Below, in pieces: positions 32,712-41,859 of a stretch of 51,849 nt of DNA. The translations under genes were made by a program, and so were the position numbers. Positions within the stretch are counted from its first letter, which is position 1; each line of letters starts with the position of its first letter. This DNA comes from Clostridia bacterium (lineage in GTDB: Bacteria; Bacillota; Clostridia; Christensenellales; Aristaeellaceae). The stretch is taken from positions 1-51,849 of the forward strand of contig JAFWEY010000142.1 of the NCBI GenBank assembly GCA_017512675.1, read 5' to 3'. Below the pieces are notes generated by a model. The model worked only from the letters and a program-made list of their open reading frames with translations. It had not been told where the DNA came from and made no database searches.

Positions 32712-33812
32712 ATGGAGCGCTATTCTGTCAGTGTTCGGGATCTGGCCGTGGGCTATGACGGGAAACCCGTCCTTCGAAATGTCAGCTTCGATATCGGGCA
32801 GGGTGAAATCGTCACGCTGATCGGGCCCAACGGCGGGGGGAAATCGACGCTGCTGAGAAGCATCGTCCGGCAGCTGGAGACTCTTGCCGGTACGGTTGAA
32901 ATCAACGGACGCCTGCTGAACAGCATCTCTGCCCGCGATCTCGCAAGGCAGACGGCGGTGGTTCTGACCGATCGGATCAGGCCGGAGATGACGACCTGCC
33001 GGGAAATCGCGGCGATGGGCCGCTATCCTTATACCGGCCCGATCGGCATTCTGTCAAAGGAAGACGAAATGCAGGTGGACGCGGCGCTGAAGGCCGTGGA
33101 AATGAGCGATTATGCGCAGCGGGATTTCAATGCCGTCAGCGACGGCCAGCGTCAGCGCGTGCTGATTGCCAGAGCGATCTGCCAGCAGCCGAAGATCATC
33201 GTGCTGGACGAACCGACTTCTTTCCTGGATATTCGCCACAAGCTGGAGCTGCTGAGCCTCCTAAGGCGCATGGCCCGGGAGCAGGGGATCACCATCCTGA
33301 TGTCGCTGCACGAAATCGATCTGGCGCAGAAGATCTCCGATAAAATCCTGTGCGTGGAAAACGGGCGCCCGGTCCGTTTCGGCACGCCGGAGGAACTGTT
33401 CACCGAAGACGGGATCCGGTCGCTGTACGAACTGGAGAACGGCTGCTACGATCCGCTTTTCGGCGCGGTCGAACTGCCGGGAGCGCAGGGACGTCCGCAG
33501 GTGTTTGTTCTGTCGTCGGGCGGCACAGGGATTCCGGTGTACAGAAAGCTCGCGGGGAACGGGATCCCGTTTGCCGCCGGAATTCTGTATACAAACGATC
33601 TGGACTGTCACCTGGCGCATCGCCTGGCGTGCGAGGTGGTAACGGAAGAAGCGTTCTGCCCGATTTCCGATCCGGCCTGCGCGCGGGCGATGGCTCTGAT
33701 TCGGGAAGTGCCGCGCGTGATCGACGCGGGGGTAAAAATCGGTCCGTGCAACAGCAGGATCCGGGATCTGATCCTTGAAGCCAAAACGCTTGGCAAATAC
33801 GGGGAGGCGTAA
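32712..33812 (+). CDS. btuD: BtuD/FecE-type ABC ATPase with C-terminal extension
   Basis: Predicted 366 residues. The ATPase domain (1-~250) has Walker A GPNGGGKST (38-46), signature SDGQRQRVLIARA, Walker B IIVLDEPTSFLD and switch His in LMSLHEIDLA. An extra ~115-residue C-terminal domain follows: VFVLSSGGTGIPVYRKLAGN, GILYTNDLDCHLAHRL, VVTEEAFCPISD, VIDAGVKIGPCNSRIRDL. This extension is absent from E. coli BtuD and I cannot name it; it looks like an independent alpha/beta domain and may sense ligand or metal. It powers import through the preceding permease. Confidence 0.9.
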   Translation: MERYSVSVRDLAVGYDGKPVLRNVSFDIGQGEIVTLIGPNGGGKSTLLRSIVRQLETLAGTVEINGRLLNSISARDLARQTAVVLTDRIRPEMTTCREIAAMGRYPYTGPIGILSKEDEMQVDAALKAVEMSDYAQRDFNAVSDGQRQRVLIARAICQQPKIIVLDEPTSFLDIRHKLELLSLLRRMAREQGITILMSLHEIDLAQKISDKILCVENGRPVRFGTPEELFTEDGIRSLYELENGCYDPLFGAVELPGAQGRPQVFVLSSGGTGIPVYRKLAGNGIPFAAGILYTNDLDCHLAHRLACEVVTEEAFCPISDPACARAMALIREVPRVIDAGVKIGPCNSRIRDLILEAKTLGKYGEA

Positions 33813-33817
33813 GAGGC

Positions 33818-34885
33818 GTGGAGGCGCTCAGAGAGGGGTTTACAACCGGCAGCTGTGCCGCGGCGGCGGCGCTGGCCTGCTGCCTGTGGCAGCGCGACGG
33901 CGTCTGTCCGAAGCAGGTGTCTTTGACCGTACCCGAAGGGCGGACCTTCACGGCGGAGATCGTATCCCATGCGGACGGAAGCTGCGGCGTGATCAAGGAC
34001 AGCGGAGACGATCCGGACATCACGAACGGCATGGAGATCGTCGTTCGGGTCGAACCCGCCGAAAATGAAGGCGCCGTGCGCTTTGCGGCGGGAGACGGCG
34101 TGGGAAGGATCACCGCGCCGGGGCTGAAACTCCCGGTGGGCGAAGCGGCGATCAACCCGGTGCCGCGGCAGATGATCGAAGAAGCAGTGCGCTCCGTATT
34201 TCAGCGGCGCGCCTGTCTGGTGACGGTTTCGATCCCCGGCGGGCGGGAACTGGCGATGCGCACCTTCAATCCCCGGCTGGGCATCGAAGGCGGGCTGTCG
34301 GTGCTGGGCACGAGCGGCATCGTCCGGCCGATGAGCAGCAGGGCGCTGCGGGATTCGCTCGCGGAGGAGCTGAATATGCGCGTCGCCCAGGGGCACACGT
34401 CCCTGATCTATACCTTCGGGAACCAGGGCGAACGGGCGATGCAGCGGCTGTTCCCCGGCATCCCTGTGGTGCAGGTAAGCAACGAAATCGGCTTTATGCT
34501 GGACGCGGCGCGGGAACGGGGCATTCAGAGCATCCTTTTGGGCGGACACCCCGGCAAGCTGGCGAAGGTCGCGGCGGGAATCATGCAGACCCACAGCCGA
34601 TGGGCGGACGGACGGCGGGAGGCGATCATCACGCAGCTGGCGCGGATGAATGCGCCGCTGCCGCTGATCGAATCGGTGTATGCCTGTGTGACGACGGACG
34701 CCGCCGCCGACAGGATTCACAGCGCCGGCTTCGACGCGGTGTGGGGGAAGGTCGCCGAAGCCGCCAGGCATTACTGTGAACTGCGTTTGGGCGGCGGAAT
34801 TCAGATCCGCGTCGTCTGCCTTGACCGGCAGGGGCGAATCCTGGGGCATGCAGGCGCACAGCGGGAGAACGGAGGGCGCATCTGA
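33818..34885 (+). CDS. cbiD: Cobalt-precorrin-5B C1-methyltransferase CbiD
   Basis: Predicted 355 residues from GTG 33818, after GGGGAGG. Anaerobic-pathway enzyme that methylates C1 after ring contraction. Signatures: REGFTTGSCAAAAALA at the N-terminus, GVGRITAPGLKLPVGEAAIN, the central LSVLGTSGIVRPMS, GNQGE and SNEIGFMLDAA. Its presence with CbiG and CbiK identifies the early-cobalt, oxygen-independent pathway. The stop overlaps the cobD start. Confidence 0.95.
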   Translation: MEALREGFTTGSCAAAAALACCLWQRDGVCPKQVSLTVPEGRTFTAEIVSHADGSCGVIKDSGDDPDITNGMEIVVRVEPAENEGAVRFAAGDGVGRITAPGLKLPVGEAAINPVPRQMIEEAVRSVFQRRACLVTVSIPGGRELAMRTFNPRLGIEGGLSVLGTSGIVRPMSSRALRDSLAEELNMRVAQGHTSLIYTFGNQGERAMQRLFPGIPVVQVSNEIGFMLDAARERGIQSILLGGHPGKLAKVAAGIMQTHSRWADGRREAIITQLARMNAPLPLIESVYACVTTDAAADRIHSAGFDAVWGKVAEAARHYCELRLGGGIQIRVVCLDRQGRILGHAGAQRENGGRI

Positions 34886-35916
34886 TGCATGGAGGAAACG
34901 TGTGGCAGGGAGACGCGCCCGAACAGTGGCTCGATTTTTCGGCGAACACCCGGCCTGAAGGCGCCCCGGAGTGGGTGACGCAGGCCGCCCTGCGGGGAAT
35001 GCGTCACATTCGGTATTATCCGGACCCCGAAATGCGCCGGATGACGGATGCGCTGGCGGCCTGCCTGGGAATCCCCTCCGGGTGCGTATTGCCTGCTGCG
35101 GGCGGCGTTTCCGCGATTGATCTGGCGATGTATGCCGCGGAAAGCGGCGTGACGGCGGTGGAGCCGTGCTTTTCCGAATACCGGTCCCTGGCGGCGCGGC
35201 ACGGTCTGCCGTTTCGCGGATTTCCGATGTCCGCTGGATTGCAGGCGATCCCGGACAGCGCGCTTGCCGGCGGCCTGCTGTGTCTGACAAATCCCAACAA
35301 CCCCACCGGCCGCGCGTTTGGAACGGCGGAGACAGAACAGCTGCTATGCCGGGTGGAGAAGGCGAACGGATACCTGCTGGCCGACGAAGCGTTCATTGAG
35401 TATTGCCCGGAATTCTCTGTGCGGCAGGCGGCCGCCGCCCGCGAGCGGCTTTTGGTGGCGGGTTCCATGACCAAGATCCTCGGCATTCCTGGGCTTCGGC
35501 TCGGGTATCTGTGCGGGCATCCGCGCACGCTCGGGCGGCTGCGGGCGAAGAGGCTTCCCTGGGAAGTGAACGCGGTCGCCGAGGCCGTCGCCTGCGCGCT
35601 GCCCGATCACGCGGAAGACATTCGGCGGGACGCGGAGATCAGCGCGGAACGCCGGCAGGCGTTGGCGCGCGCACTGGAGGACACGGGCGCATTCGTGTAC
35701 GATTCACAGGCCCCGTTTTTGCTGGTGAAATACCAAAGGCCGGTGCATCCCCTCGCGCAGTGGCTGAAGAACCGGCGGATTCTGGTGCGCGAGTGCATGG
35801 ATTTTACGGGTGTCGACGACGGGTATCACCTGCGGGTGGCGGTGAAGGATGAAGAATCGAACGCGCGCCTGACGGAGGCGCTGAAGGAAGGGCTGTTATG
35901 CGCGGAAAATCGCTGA
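34885..35916 (+). CDS. cobD: L-threonine-O-3-phosphate decarboxylase CobD
   Basis: Predicted 343 residues; ATG 34885 overlaps the cbiD stop. PLP-dependent fold type I enzyme that makes (R)-1-aminopropan-2-ol phosphate for the nucleotide loop. Motifs: LTNPNNPTGR, the ADEAFIEY Asp, the Schiff-base Lys in GSMTKILGIPGLRLGYL and the C-terminal Arg in YHLRVAVKD. The precise reaction is assigned from operon context, because histidinol-phosphate aminotransferases are close relatives. It overlaps cbiP by 19 bases. Confidence 0.92.
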   Translation: MHGGNVWQGDAPEQWLDFSANTRPEGAPEWVTQAALRGMRHIRYYPDPEMRRMTDALAACLGIPSGCVLPAAGGVSAIDLAMYAAESGVTAVEPCFSEYRSLAARHGLPFRGFPMSAGLQAIPDSALAGGLLCLTNPNNPTGRAFGTAETEQLLCRVEKANGYLLADEAFIEYCPEFSVRQAAAARERLLVAGSMTKILGIPGLRLGYLCGHPRTLGRLRAKRLPWEVNAVAEAVACALPDHAEDIRRDAEISAERRQALARALEDTGAFVYDSQAPFLLVKYQRPVHPLAQWLKNRRILVRECMDFTGVDDGYHLRVAVKDEESNARLTEALKEGLLCAENR

Positions 35917-37433
35917 TGATTCAGGGAACGGCGTCCTCGGTGGGCAAATCCGTGCTGTGCGCCGCGCTGCTGCGCATCATGAAGCAGGACGGCCTGCGCT
36001 GCGCTCCGTTCAAGGCGCAGAATATGGCGCTCAATTCTTTCGCGACCAGCGAAGGCCTGGAAATGGGCCGCGCGCAGGTGGTGCAGGCGGAGGCGGCGGG
36101 CATCGAGCCCTCTGTTCGCATGAATCCGGTTTTGCTCAAGCCCACGTCGGACCGGCGCAGTCAGGTGATTGTAAACGGAAAAAGCATCGGAACCATGTCT
36201 GCCGCGGAGTACGAGCGGTTTAAGCCGCAATTGCGGGAAATGATCCGGTCGGTCTACGGCCGCCTGGAGGGCGGCGTGGACGCGGTGGTCATCGAAGGCG
36301 CGGGCAGTCCCGCCGAGATCAACCTGAAACAGGGGGACATCGTAAACATGTCGATGGCCAAAAGCGCGGACGCGCCGGTCATTCTGGTCGGCGACATCAA
36401 TCCGGGCGGGGTGTTTGCCGCGCTGTACGGAACGGTGAAGCTGCTCGACGAAGAGGAGCAGGCCCGGATCAAGGGCATCGTGATCAACAAGTTCCGCGGC
36501 GATGTGCGCATCCTTGAAAGCGGGCTGGACCGGATCGAGCAGCTGCTTGGAATTCCGGTGATCGGGGTGATACCCTGGACGGAGATCGATCTGGAGGATG
36601 AGGACAGCGTGACGGACCGCTTCGAGCGCAGCGGCGGCGCAGCGCCGGTAAAGGTGGCGGTGGTGCATCTGCCGCACATTTCGAACTTTACCGATTTTAA
36701 CCTGCTGTCCGCGGAACCGGATGCGGCGCTGTGCTATACCGCGAAGGCTCAGGATATACGGGAAGCGGATGTGGTGATTCTGCCCGGCACCAAGAATACC
36801 ATCGAGGATCTGGAATGGATGCGGGCGATGGGCATTGCGGAGCAGGTGGTGCGGCATGCCCGTGAAGGGGGCCTGACCATCGGCATTTGCGGCGGTTATC
36901 AGATGCTCGGACGCGCGCTGTTCGATCCGCAGCATGTGGAGTCGGCGATCCCGCAGACGGAGGGACTGGGCCTGCTGGATTTTTCCGTCACCTTCAGAGC
37001 GGAGAAAACCACCGTACAGGCGGCAGGCGCGATCCGCGCGGAAAGCGGATGGCTCAGCAGATGCGACGGAACGGTGGTGGACGGGTACGAAATCCACAGC
37101 GGTGTGAACGATTTCGGCCCGGAGTGCATCCCGTTTCTGTCCCTGAACGGGAGAACGGAGCCGGACGGGATCATGAACCCGGAAGGCAGCGTGATGGGCA
37201 GCTATCTGCACGGCATTTTCGACAGCGAGCCCTTTCGCAGGGCAGTGGTGAACCGGGTGCGGACCGAAAAGGGAATGGCAGAACGCGCCGGAACCGCCCT
37301 GACGGCGGCGCAGTTCCGCGAGAAAGAATTCGATCGGCTGGCGGCGGTCGTACGGCAGAATCTGGATATGGACGCGGTGTACAGAATCATGCGCGGCGAA
37401 GACGTTCCGTGCGGCAGGTGGTCCCATGCGTAA
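35898..37433 (+). CDS. cbiP: Cobyric acid synthase CbiP/CobQ
   Basis: Predicted 511 residues. Glutamine-dependent amidation of the b, d, e and g side chains of adenosyl-cobyrinate diamide. An N-terminal dethiobiotin-synthetase-like ATPase (QGTASSVGKSVLCAALL, KAQNMALNS, EGAGSPAEINL) is followed by a class I-like amidotransferase with nucleophile Cys in GICGGYQMLGR and His in SYLHGIFDS. Length matches the family (~500). Confidence 0.96.
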   Translation: MRGKSLMIQGTASSVGKSVLCAALLRIMKQDGLRCAPFKAQNMALNSFATSEGLEMGRAQVVQAEAAGIEPSVRMNPVLLKPTSDRRSQVIVNGKSIGTMSAAEYERFKPQLREMIRSVYGRLEGGVDAVVIEGAGSPAEINLKQGDIVNMSMAKSADAPVILVGDINPGGVFAALYGTVKLLDEEEQARIKGIVINKFRGDVRILESGLDRIEQLLGIPVIGVIPWTEIDLEDEDSVTDRFERSGGAAPVKVAVVHLPHISNFTDFNLLSAEPDAALCYTAKAQDIREADVVILPGTKNTIEDLEWMRAMGIAEQVVRHAREGGLTIGICGGYQMLGRALFDPQHVESAIPQTEGLGLLDFSVTFRAEKTTVQAAGAIRAESGWLSRCDGTVVDGYEIHSGVNDFGPECIPFLSLNGRTEPDGIMNPEGSVMGSYLHGIFDSEPFRRAVVNRVRTEKGMAERAGTALTAAQFREKEFDRLAAVVRQNLDMDAVYRIMRGEDVPCGRWSHA

Positions 37434-38796
37434 GGATGCGGCGCGGCTGCTGATCGCCGGAACCGGCAGCGGCTGCGGAAAGACCACTTTGGTGTGCGCG
37501 ATCCTGCAGGCGCTTGTGAATCGAAAGCTGGATACGGCGGCGTTCAAGTGCGGGCCGGATTACATCGATCCGATGTTTCATGCCGAGATTCTGGGCATTC
37601 GCGGATCGAATCTCGACCTGTTCTTCACCGACGGAGACCGGACGCGCAGCCTGTTTCTGAAGCATGCCGGGGATATAAACGTCATCGAAGGCGTGATGGG
37701 ATACTACGACGGGCTGTCGGCGGCCTCGGCCGAAGCGTCGGCATGGCACATGGCGCAGGTTCTGGATGCGCCGGCAGTGCTGGCGGTGGATGCCAGGGGC
37801 ATGGCCCTTTCGGCCGCGGCGGCCGTCAAAGGCTTTTTGACCCTGCGCTCGCCGAGCCGCATTGCGGGAATCCTTCTCAATCGGGTATCCGCGTCCCGAT
37901 ATCCGCAGATCAAATCGGCGATCGAAAGCGAATGCGGAGTTCCCGTGTACGGGTTCCTGCCGGATATGCCCGGGGCCGTGCTGGAGAGCCGGCATCTGGG
38001 GCTGGTGACAGCCCAGGAGGTGGAGGGCCTGCGCTCGAAAATGCAGCTGCTGGCGAAAACGGCGGAGGAATGCGTCGATATCGCGGGATTGCTGGATCTG
38101 ATGCGGAACGCGCCGGCGCTTGAGGCCGATCCGATCGGGGAAACGAAAATCGGCGATGTGCGCGTGGCCGTGGCGCGGGACCGGGCGTTCTGCTTCTACT
38201 ACAGGGAAAACCTGGAACTGCTGGAGGAATTGGGCGCGTCTCTGGTGCCGTTCAGCCCGCTGGAGGACGACGCGCTTCCCGAATGCGACGGGCTGTACAT
38301 TGGAGGCGGGTATCCGGAATTGTACCCGGAACAGCTCAGCCGGAATGCGCGGATGCGCGCGTCCGTGCGGGAAGCGGTGCTGGGCGGTCTGCCCACGATC
38401 GCCGAGTGCGGCGGTTTTATGTACCTGACCGGGCAGATTGCGGGGCATCCGATGGCAGGGGTCCTGCCGGGAGGCTGTGTAAATCGGGGCAGGCTGGTGC
38501 GCTTTGGATATCAGCAGCTGATCGCGGATCGCGACAGCCTGCTGTTCGGGGCGGGAGACGCCGTCCGGGGCCACGAATTTCACTACTGGGATGCGGAGCA
38601 AACCGGGAACGCGCTTCGGGCGGTGAAGCCTTCCGGCCGCAGCTGGCGCTGCGGCTATGCCTGGGATACGCTGTATGCCGGATTCCCGCATCTGTACTTC
38701 CCCGGTTGTCCGAACGCCGCGCGCCGGTTCGTGCGGAGATGCGTTGAAAGGAAGATGCGCAATGCGCCCGATGGAGATCGAGAAGAAAAGCTTTGA
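37426..38796 (+). CDS. cbiA: Cobyrinate a,c-diamide synthase CbiA/CobB
   Basis: Predicted 456 residues, overlapping cbiP by eight bases. It amidates carboxylates a and c of (cob)yrinate using glutamine and ATP. Features: P-loop GTGSGCGKTTLVCA (~11-24), KCGPDYIDPMFH, IEGVMGYYDG, then a C-terminal glutaminase with IGGGYPELYPEQL, catalytic Cys in AECGGFMYLTG, and HEFHYWD. Intact and of normal length. Confidence 0.96.
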   Translation: MRKDAARLLIAGTGSGCGKTTLVCAILQALVNRKLDTAAFKCGPDYIDPMFHAEILGIRGSNLDLFFTDGDRTRSLFLKHAGDINVIEGVMGYYDGLSAASAEASAWHMAQVLDAPAVLAVDARGMALSAAAAVKGFLTLRSPSRIAGILLNRVSASRYPQIKSAIESECGVPVYGFLPDMPGAVLESRHLGLVTAQEVEGLRSKMQLLAKTAEECVDIAGLLDLMRNAPALEADPIGETKIGDVRVAVARDRAFCFYYRENLELLEELGASLVPFSPLEDDALPECDGLYIGGGYPELYPEQLSRNARMRASVREAVLGGLPTIAECGGFMYLTGQIAGHPMAGVLPGGCVNRGRLVRFGYQQLIADRDSLLFGAGDAVRGHEFHYWDAEQTGNALRAVKPSGRSWRCGYAWDTLYAGFPHLYFPGCPNAARRFVRRCVERKMRNAPDGDREEKL

Positions 38797-39382
38797 AATC
38801 ATTGCCGGGGAATTGAAGGGCAAACCCATTGATCCGGAATACGACCTGCTGGTGCGCCGCGTCATTCACGCGACGGCGGATTTCGATTACGCGGACAGCC
38901 TTTGTTTTTCCGAACACGCGATGGAGAATCTGCTGGACGCGATACGCTCCGGCGCCGACATTGTAACCGACACCGCGATGGCGAAAGCGGGGATCAACAG
39001 CCGCGCGCTTTCGAAATTCGGCGGGGCGGTTGACTGTTACATCGCAGACCCGGAGGTGGCGGAAGAGGCCAAAGCGCGCGGCACCACGCGCTCGTGGGTT
39101 GCGATGGAAAAAGCGGCGCGGCTTCACGAGCGGCCGGTCTTTGCCATCGGGAACGCGCCCACGGCGCTGCTGTCGATCTGCAGGATGGTGCGCGCGGGAG
39201 AACTGGAACCGCGGTTTGTGATCGGCGTGCCGGTGGGGTTCGTTGAGGTCGTCGAGGCGAAGGAGGCGCTGATGCAATTGCCGGTGCCGTACGTCATCGC
39301 CCGCGGCCGCAAGGGCGGGAGCCCGGTGGCCGCGGCGATCGTCAACGCGGCGCTGTATCAGCTGGCTGAGCGGGAGGAATAA
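38762..39382 (+). CDS. cbiC: Cobalt-precorrin-8 methylmutase CbiC
   Basis: Predicted 206 residues from ATG 38762 (AAGGAAG upstream); ATG 38771 is possible. It moves the C11 methyl to C12, giving cobyrinate. Signatures: the catalytic His in VRRVIHATADFDYA, GADIVTDTAMAKAGI, FAIGNAPTALL, GVPVGFVEVVEAKEAL and the late GRKGGSPVAAAIVNA. It overlaps the end of cbiA by 35 bases. Confidence 0.95.
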   Translation: MRPMEIEKKSFEIIAGELKGKPIDPEYDLLVRRVIHATADFDYADSLCFSEHAMENLLDAIRSGADIVTDTAMAKAGINSRALSKFGGAVDCYIADPEVAEEAKARGTTRSWVAMEKAARLHERPVFAIGNAPTALLSICRMVRAGELEPRFVIGVPVGFVEVVEAKEALMQLPVPYVIARGRKGGSPVAAAIVNAALYQLAEREE

Positions 39383-39384
39383 TT

Positions 39385-40140
39385 ATGGTGCATTTTGTCG
39401 GCGCCGGCTGCGGCGCACCGGATTTGATCACCGTGCGCGGCGCGCGACTGCTCGCCCAGGCGGACGTGGTCATCTACGCCGGATCGCTGGTCAATCCGGC
39501 ATTGCTGGAATACGCGGGGAAAGACGCGCGGATTTACGACAGCGCGAAGCTGACGCTGGAAGAAATCATGGGCATCATTTGCGCCGCGGAAAGCAGCGGG
39601 AAAACCACGGTGCGCCTGCATACCGGAGACAGCAGCCTTTACGGCGCGGTGCGGGAGCAGTTTCAGGCGCTGGATGCGATGGGGATCGAATACGACGTGT
39701 GCCCCGGGGTCAGCGCGATGTTCGGAGCTGCGGCCGCGCTGAAAGCGGAGTACACGGTGCCGGAGCTGTCGCAGACGGTCATCATATCCAGGGTCGAAGG
39801 CCGTACGCCCGTTCCGGAAAAGGAAAGGCTGCGGGAGCTCGCGAAACACGGAGCCACCATGGTGCTTTATCTCAGCGCGGGGCATATTGGCCGGGTGCAG
39901 CAGGAACTGCTCAGCGGCGGTTATCCGGAAGACACTCCGGCGGCGATCGCGGCGAAGGCCACCTGGCCGGAAGAAGAGCTGCTGCGCTGCCGCGTCGGAA
40001 CGCTGGAGCAGACCGCCCGCGAGCACGGGGTCGAAAAGACGGCGCTGATTCTGGCGGGCGCGTTTCTGGGCGAAGGCGGCAGCCGGTCGAAGCTGTACGA
40101 TCCGGAGTTTTCGACCGGATGCCGGGAGGCGAAGCAATGA
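39385..40140 (+). CDS. cbiF: Cobalt-precorrin-4 C11-methyltransferase CbiF
   Basis: Predicted 251 residues; GGGAGGAATAATT precedes the start. SAM-dependent tetrapyrrole methylase: N-terminal FVGAGCGAPDLITVRGARL, the GDSSLYGAV loop, VCPGVSAMFGAAAALKAEYT, MVLYLSAGH and a GAFL stretch near the end. CbiF/CobM is the best match, as AEYTVPE is characteristic. Its stop overlaps the cbiG start (ATGA). Confidence 0.94.
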   Translation: MVHFVGAGCGAPDLITVRGARLLAQADVVIYAGSLVNPALLEYAGKDARIYDSAKLTLEEIMGIICAAESSGKTTVRLHTGDSSLYGAVREQFQALDAMGIEYDVCPGVSAMFGAAAALKAEYTVPELSQTVIISRVEGRTPVPEKERLRELAKHGATMVLYLSAGHIGRVQQELLSGGYPEDTPAAIAAKATWPEEELLRCRVGTLEQTAREHGVEKTALILAGAFLGEGGSRSKLYDPEFSTGCREAKQ

Positions 40141-41138
40141 GCCGCGCAGCGGTTCTGGCGTTCAGCGAACGCGGCGCAAAAACGGCACAGCGGATCGCGT
40201 GCGCGCTGGAGGGCAGCTATGAAGTGGAGCTGTACCCGGCGGCGCGCAGCCTGTCAAAGCTGATGGAGGACATCTTTCCGAAGGTGCAGGCGCTGGTGTT
40301 CGTCGGCGCCTGCGGCATCGCGGTGCGCGCAGTGGCGCCGCACCTGGTGAGCAAAGCGAGCGACCCCGCGGTGCTGGTCTGCGACGAGAAGGGCGAATTT
40401 GTGATCTCCCTTCTGTCCGGACACATCGGCGGCGCGAACGCGCTGTCCCGCCGGGTGGCAGAGGCGCTGGGGGCAGCCGCGGTGATTACCACCGCGACCG
40501 ATGTCCAGGGCCGCTTTTCGGTGGATGCGTGGGCAGCGGAAAACGGGATTCCCGTACCCGACCTGCACCTGGCAAAGCGCTTTTCGGCGGAAATCCTGAA
40601 ACGCGATCTGCCGTTTGCCTGCGATTTTCCGGTCAGGGGCGCGCTGCCGCCGGGATTGTATGCGGGCTGCGAAGGGGATTTGGGGCTTGCGGTTTCCTGC
40701 CGGGACATCCGGCCGTTTGCCGCGACGCTGGCCCTGGTGCCCCGGATCCTGACGGTCGGCATCGGCTGCAAGCGCGGCACGCCGGCAGAGGCGATCGAAG
40801 AGGCGGTCGGGCGCGCGCTGGAAAGCGGAGGATTCAGGAAGGAAGCGCTTTTCTGCGCCGCGTCCATCGATCTGAAGCGGGATGAACAGGGGCTCCTGTC
40901 CTGGGCGGAGGAAAGCGGGCTGCCGATTCGGTTCTATTCGGCGGAGGCGCTGAACGCGCTGCGGGGCGCGTTTACGGCATCGGAGTTCGTGGCGCGGACC
41001 GCGGGCGTGGACAACGTCTGCGAGCGTGCGGCCGTGCGCTGTGCGGGAGAGGGCGCCTGCCTGGCCGTAAGAAAAACCGCCGCAAAAGGCGTTGCGGCCG
41101 CGATTGCACAGAAAGAATGGGGTGTCTGCTTTGAATAA
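40137..41138 (+). CDS. cbiG: Cobalt-precorrin-5A hydrolase CbiG
   Basis: Predicted 333 residues. It opens the delta-lactone of cobalt-precorrin-5A, releasing acetaldehyde, in the anaerobic route. N-terminal domain: FVGACGIAVRAVAPHL, ISLLSGHIGGANALSRRVA and TTATDVQGRFSVDAWA. C-terminal domain: VGIGCKRGTPAEAIEEAV, then CAASIDLKRDEQGLLSWAEE. Both halves are intact and not fused to CbiH as in some relatives; the two genes overlap by eight bases. Confidence 0.95.
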   Translation: MSRAAVLAFSERGAKTAQRIACALEGSYEVELYPAARSLSKLMEDIFPKVQALVFVGACGIAVRAVAPHLVSKASDPAVLVCDEKGEFVISLLSGHIGGANALSRRVAEALGAAAVITTATDVQGRFSVDAWAAENGIPVPDLHLAKRFSAEILKRDLPFACDFPVRGALPPGLYAGCEGDLGLAVSCRDIRPFAATLALVPRILTVGIGCKRGTPAEAIEEAVGRALESGGFRKEALFCAASIDLKRDEQGLLSWAEESGLPIRFYSAEALNALRGAFTASEFVARTAGVDNVCERAAVRCAGEGACLAVRKTAAKGVAAAIAQKEWGVCFE

Positions 41139-41859
41139 GCTGTATGTGGTCGGGATCGGTCCGGGCGCGGCTGAGGACATGACGCTGCGGGCCCGGGCGG
41201 CGCTGGACGACGCTTCCGTGATCGTCGGGTATACGACGTATGCCAATCTGATTCGGCCGCTGTTTCCCGGCAAAGAATACATCGTCACCGGCATGCGCAG
41301 GGAAACGGAGCGCTGCAGGGCCGCGGTGGAGTGTGCCAAAGCCGGCCGAACCGCCGCGATCGTTTCCAGCGGCGACGCCGGCGTGTACGGCATGGCGGGT
41401 CTGGCGCTGGAAATGGCGGCCGGAACCGGTGTGGAAGTCGAGATTGTGCCCGGCGTGACCGCGGCGCTGAGCGGAGCCGCCAGGCTGGGCGCGCCGATCG
41501 GGCACGACTTTGCGGCAATCAGCCTGTCCGATCTGCTGACTCCCTGGGAAAAGATCGAAAAGCGGCTGACGCTGGCGGCGGAGGCCGATTTCTGCCTTGT
41601 GCTGTATAACCCCGCCAGCCGCCGGCGAACGGATGCGCTGAAGCGCGCCTGCGAAATCGTGATGCGCCATGCGTCGCCGGATACCGTGTGCGGCGCGGTG
41701 CGCAACGCGGGGCGGGAGGGAGAAGAAACGCTGGTTATGACCCTGCGGGAATTGGCGTCCTATACCGCCGACATGTGCACGACCGTATTCATCGGAAATT
41801 CGCAGACCAAAACGGTAGGATCGGGAATCGTCACGCCGAGAGGGTACAAAGATGTCTGA
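41131..41859 (+). CDS. cbiH: Cobalt-precorrin-3 C17-methyltransferase CbiH
   Basis: Predicted 242 residues from TTG 41131 (GGGGTG upstream), the codon that starts the conserved LYVVGIGPGAAEDMTLRA. Tetrapyrrole methylase that methylates C17 with ring contraction. Other motifs: VSSGDAGVYGMAGLALE, EIVPGVTAALSGAARLGAPIG (the LGAPI typical of CbiH/CobJ), CLVLYNPASRRR, and the end GNSQTKTVG. No ATG lies in a plausible position. Confidence 0.93.
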   Translation: MNKLYVVGIGPGAAEDMTLRARAALDDASVIVGYTTYANLIRPLFPGKEYIVTGMRRETERCRAAVECAKAGRTAAIVSSGDAGVYGMAGLALEMAAGTGVEVEIVPGVTAALSGAARLGAPIGHDFAAISLSDLLTPWEKIEKRLTLAAEADFCLVLYNPASRRRTDALKRACEIVMRHASPDTVCGAVRNAGREGEETLVMTLRELASYTADMCTTVFIGNSQTKTVGSGIVTPRGYKDV

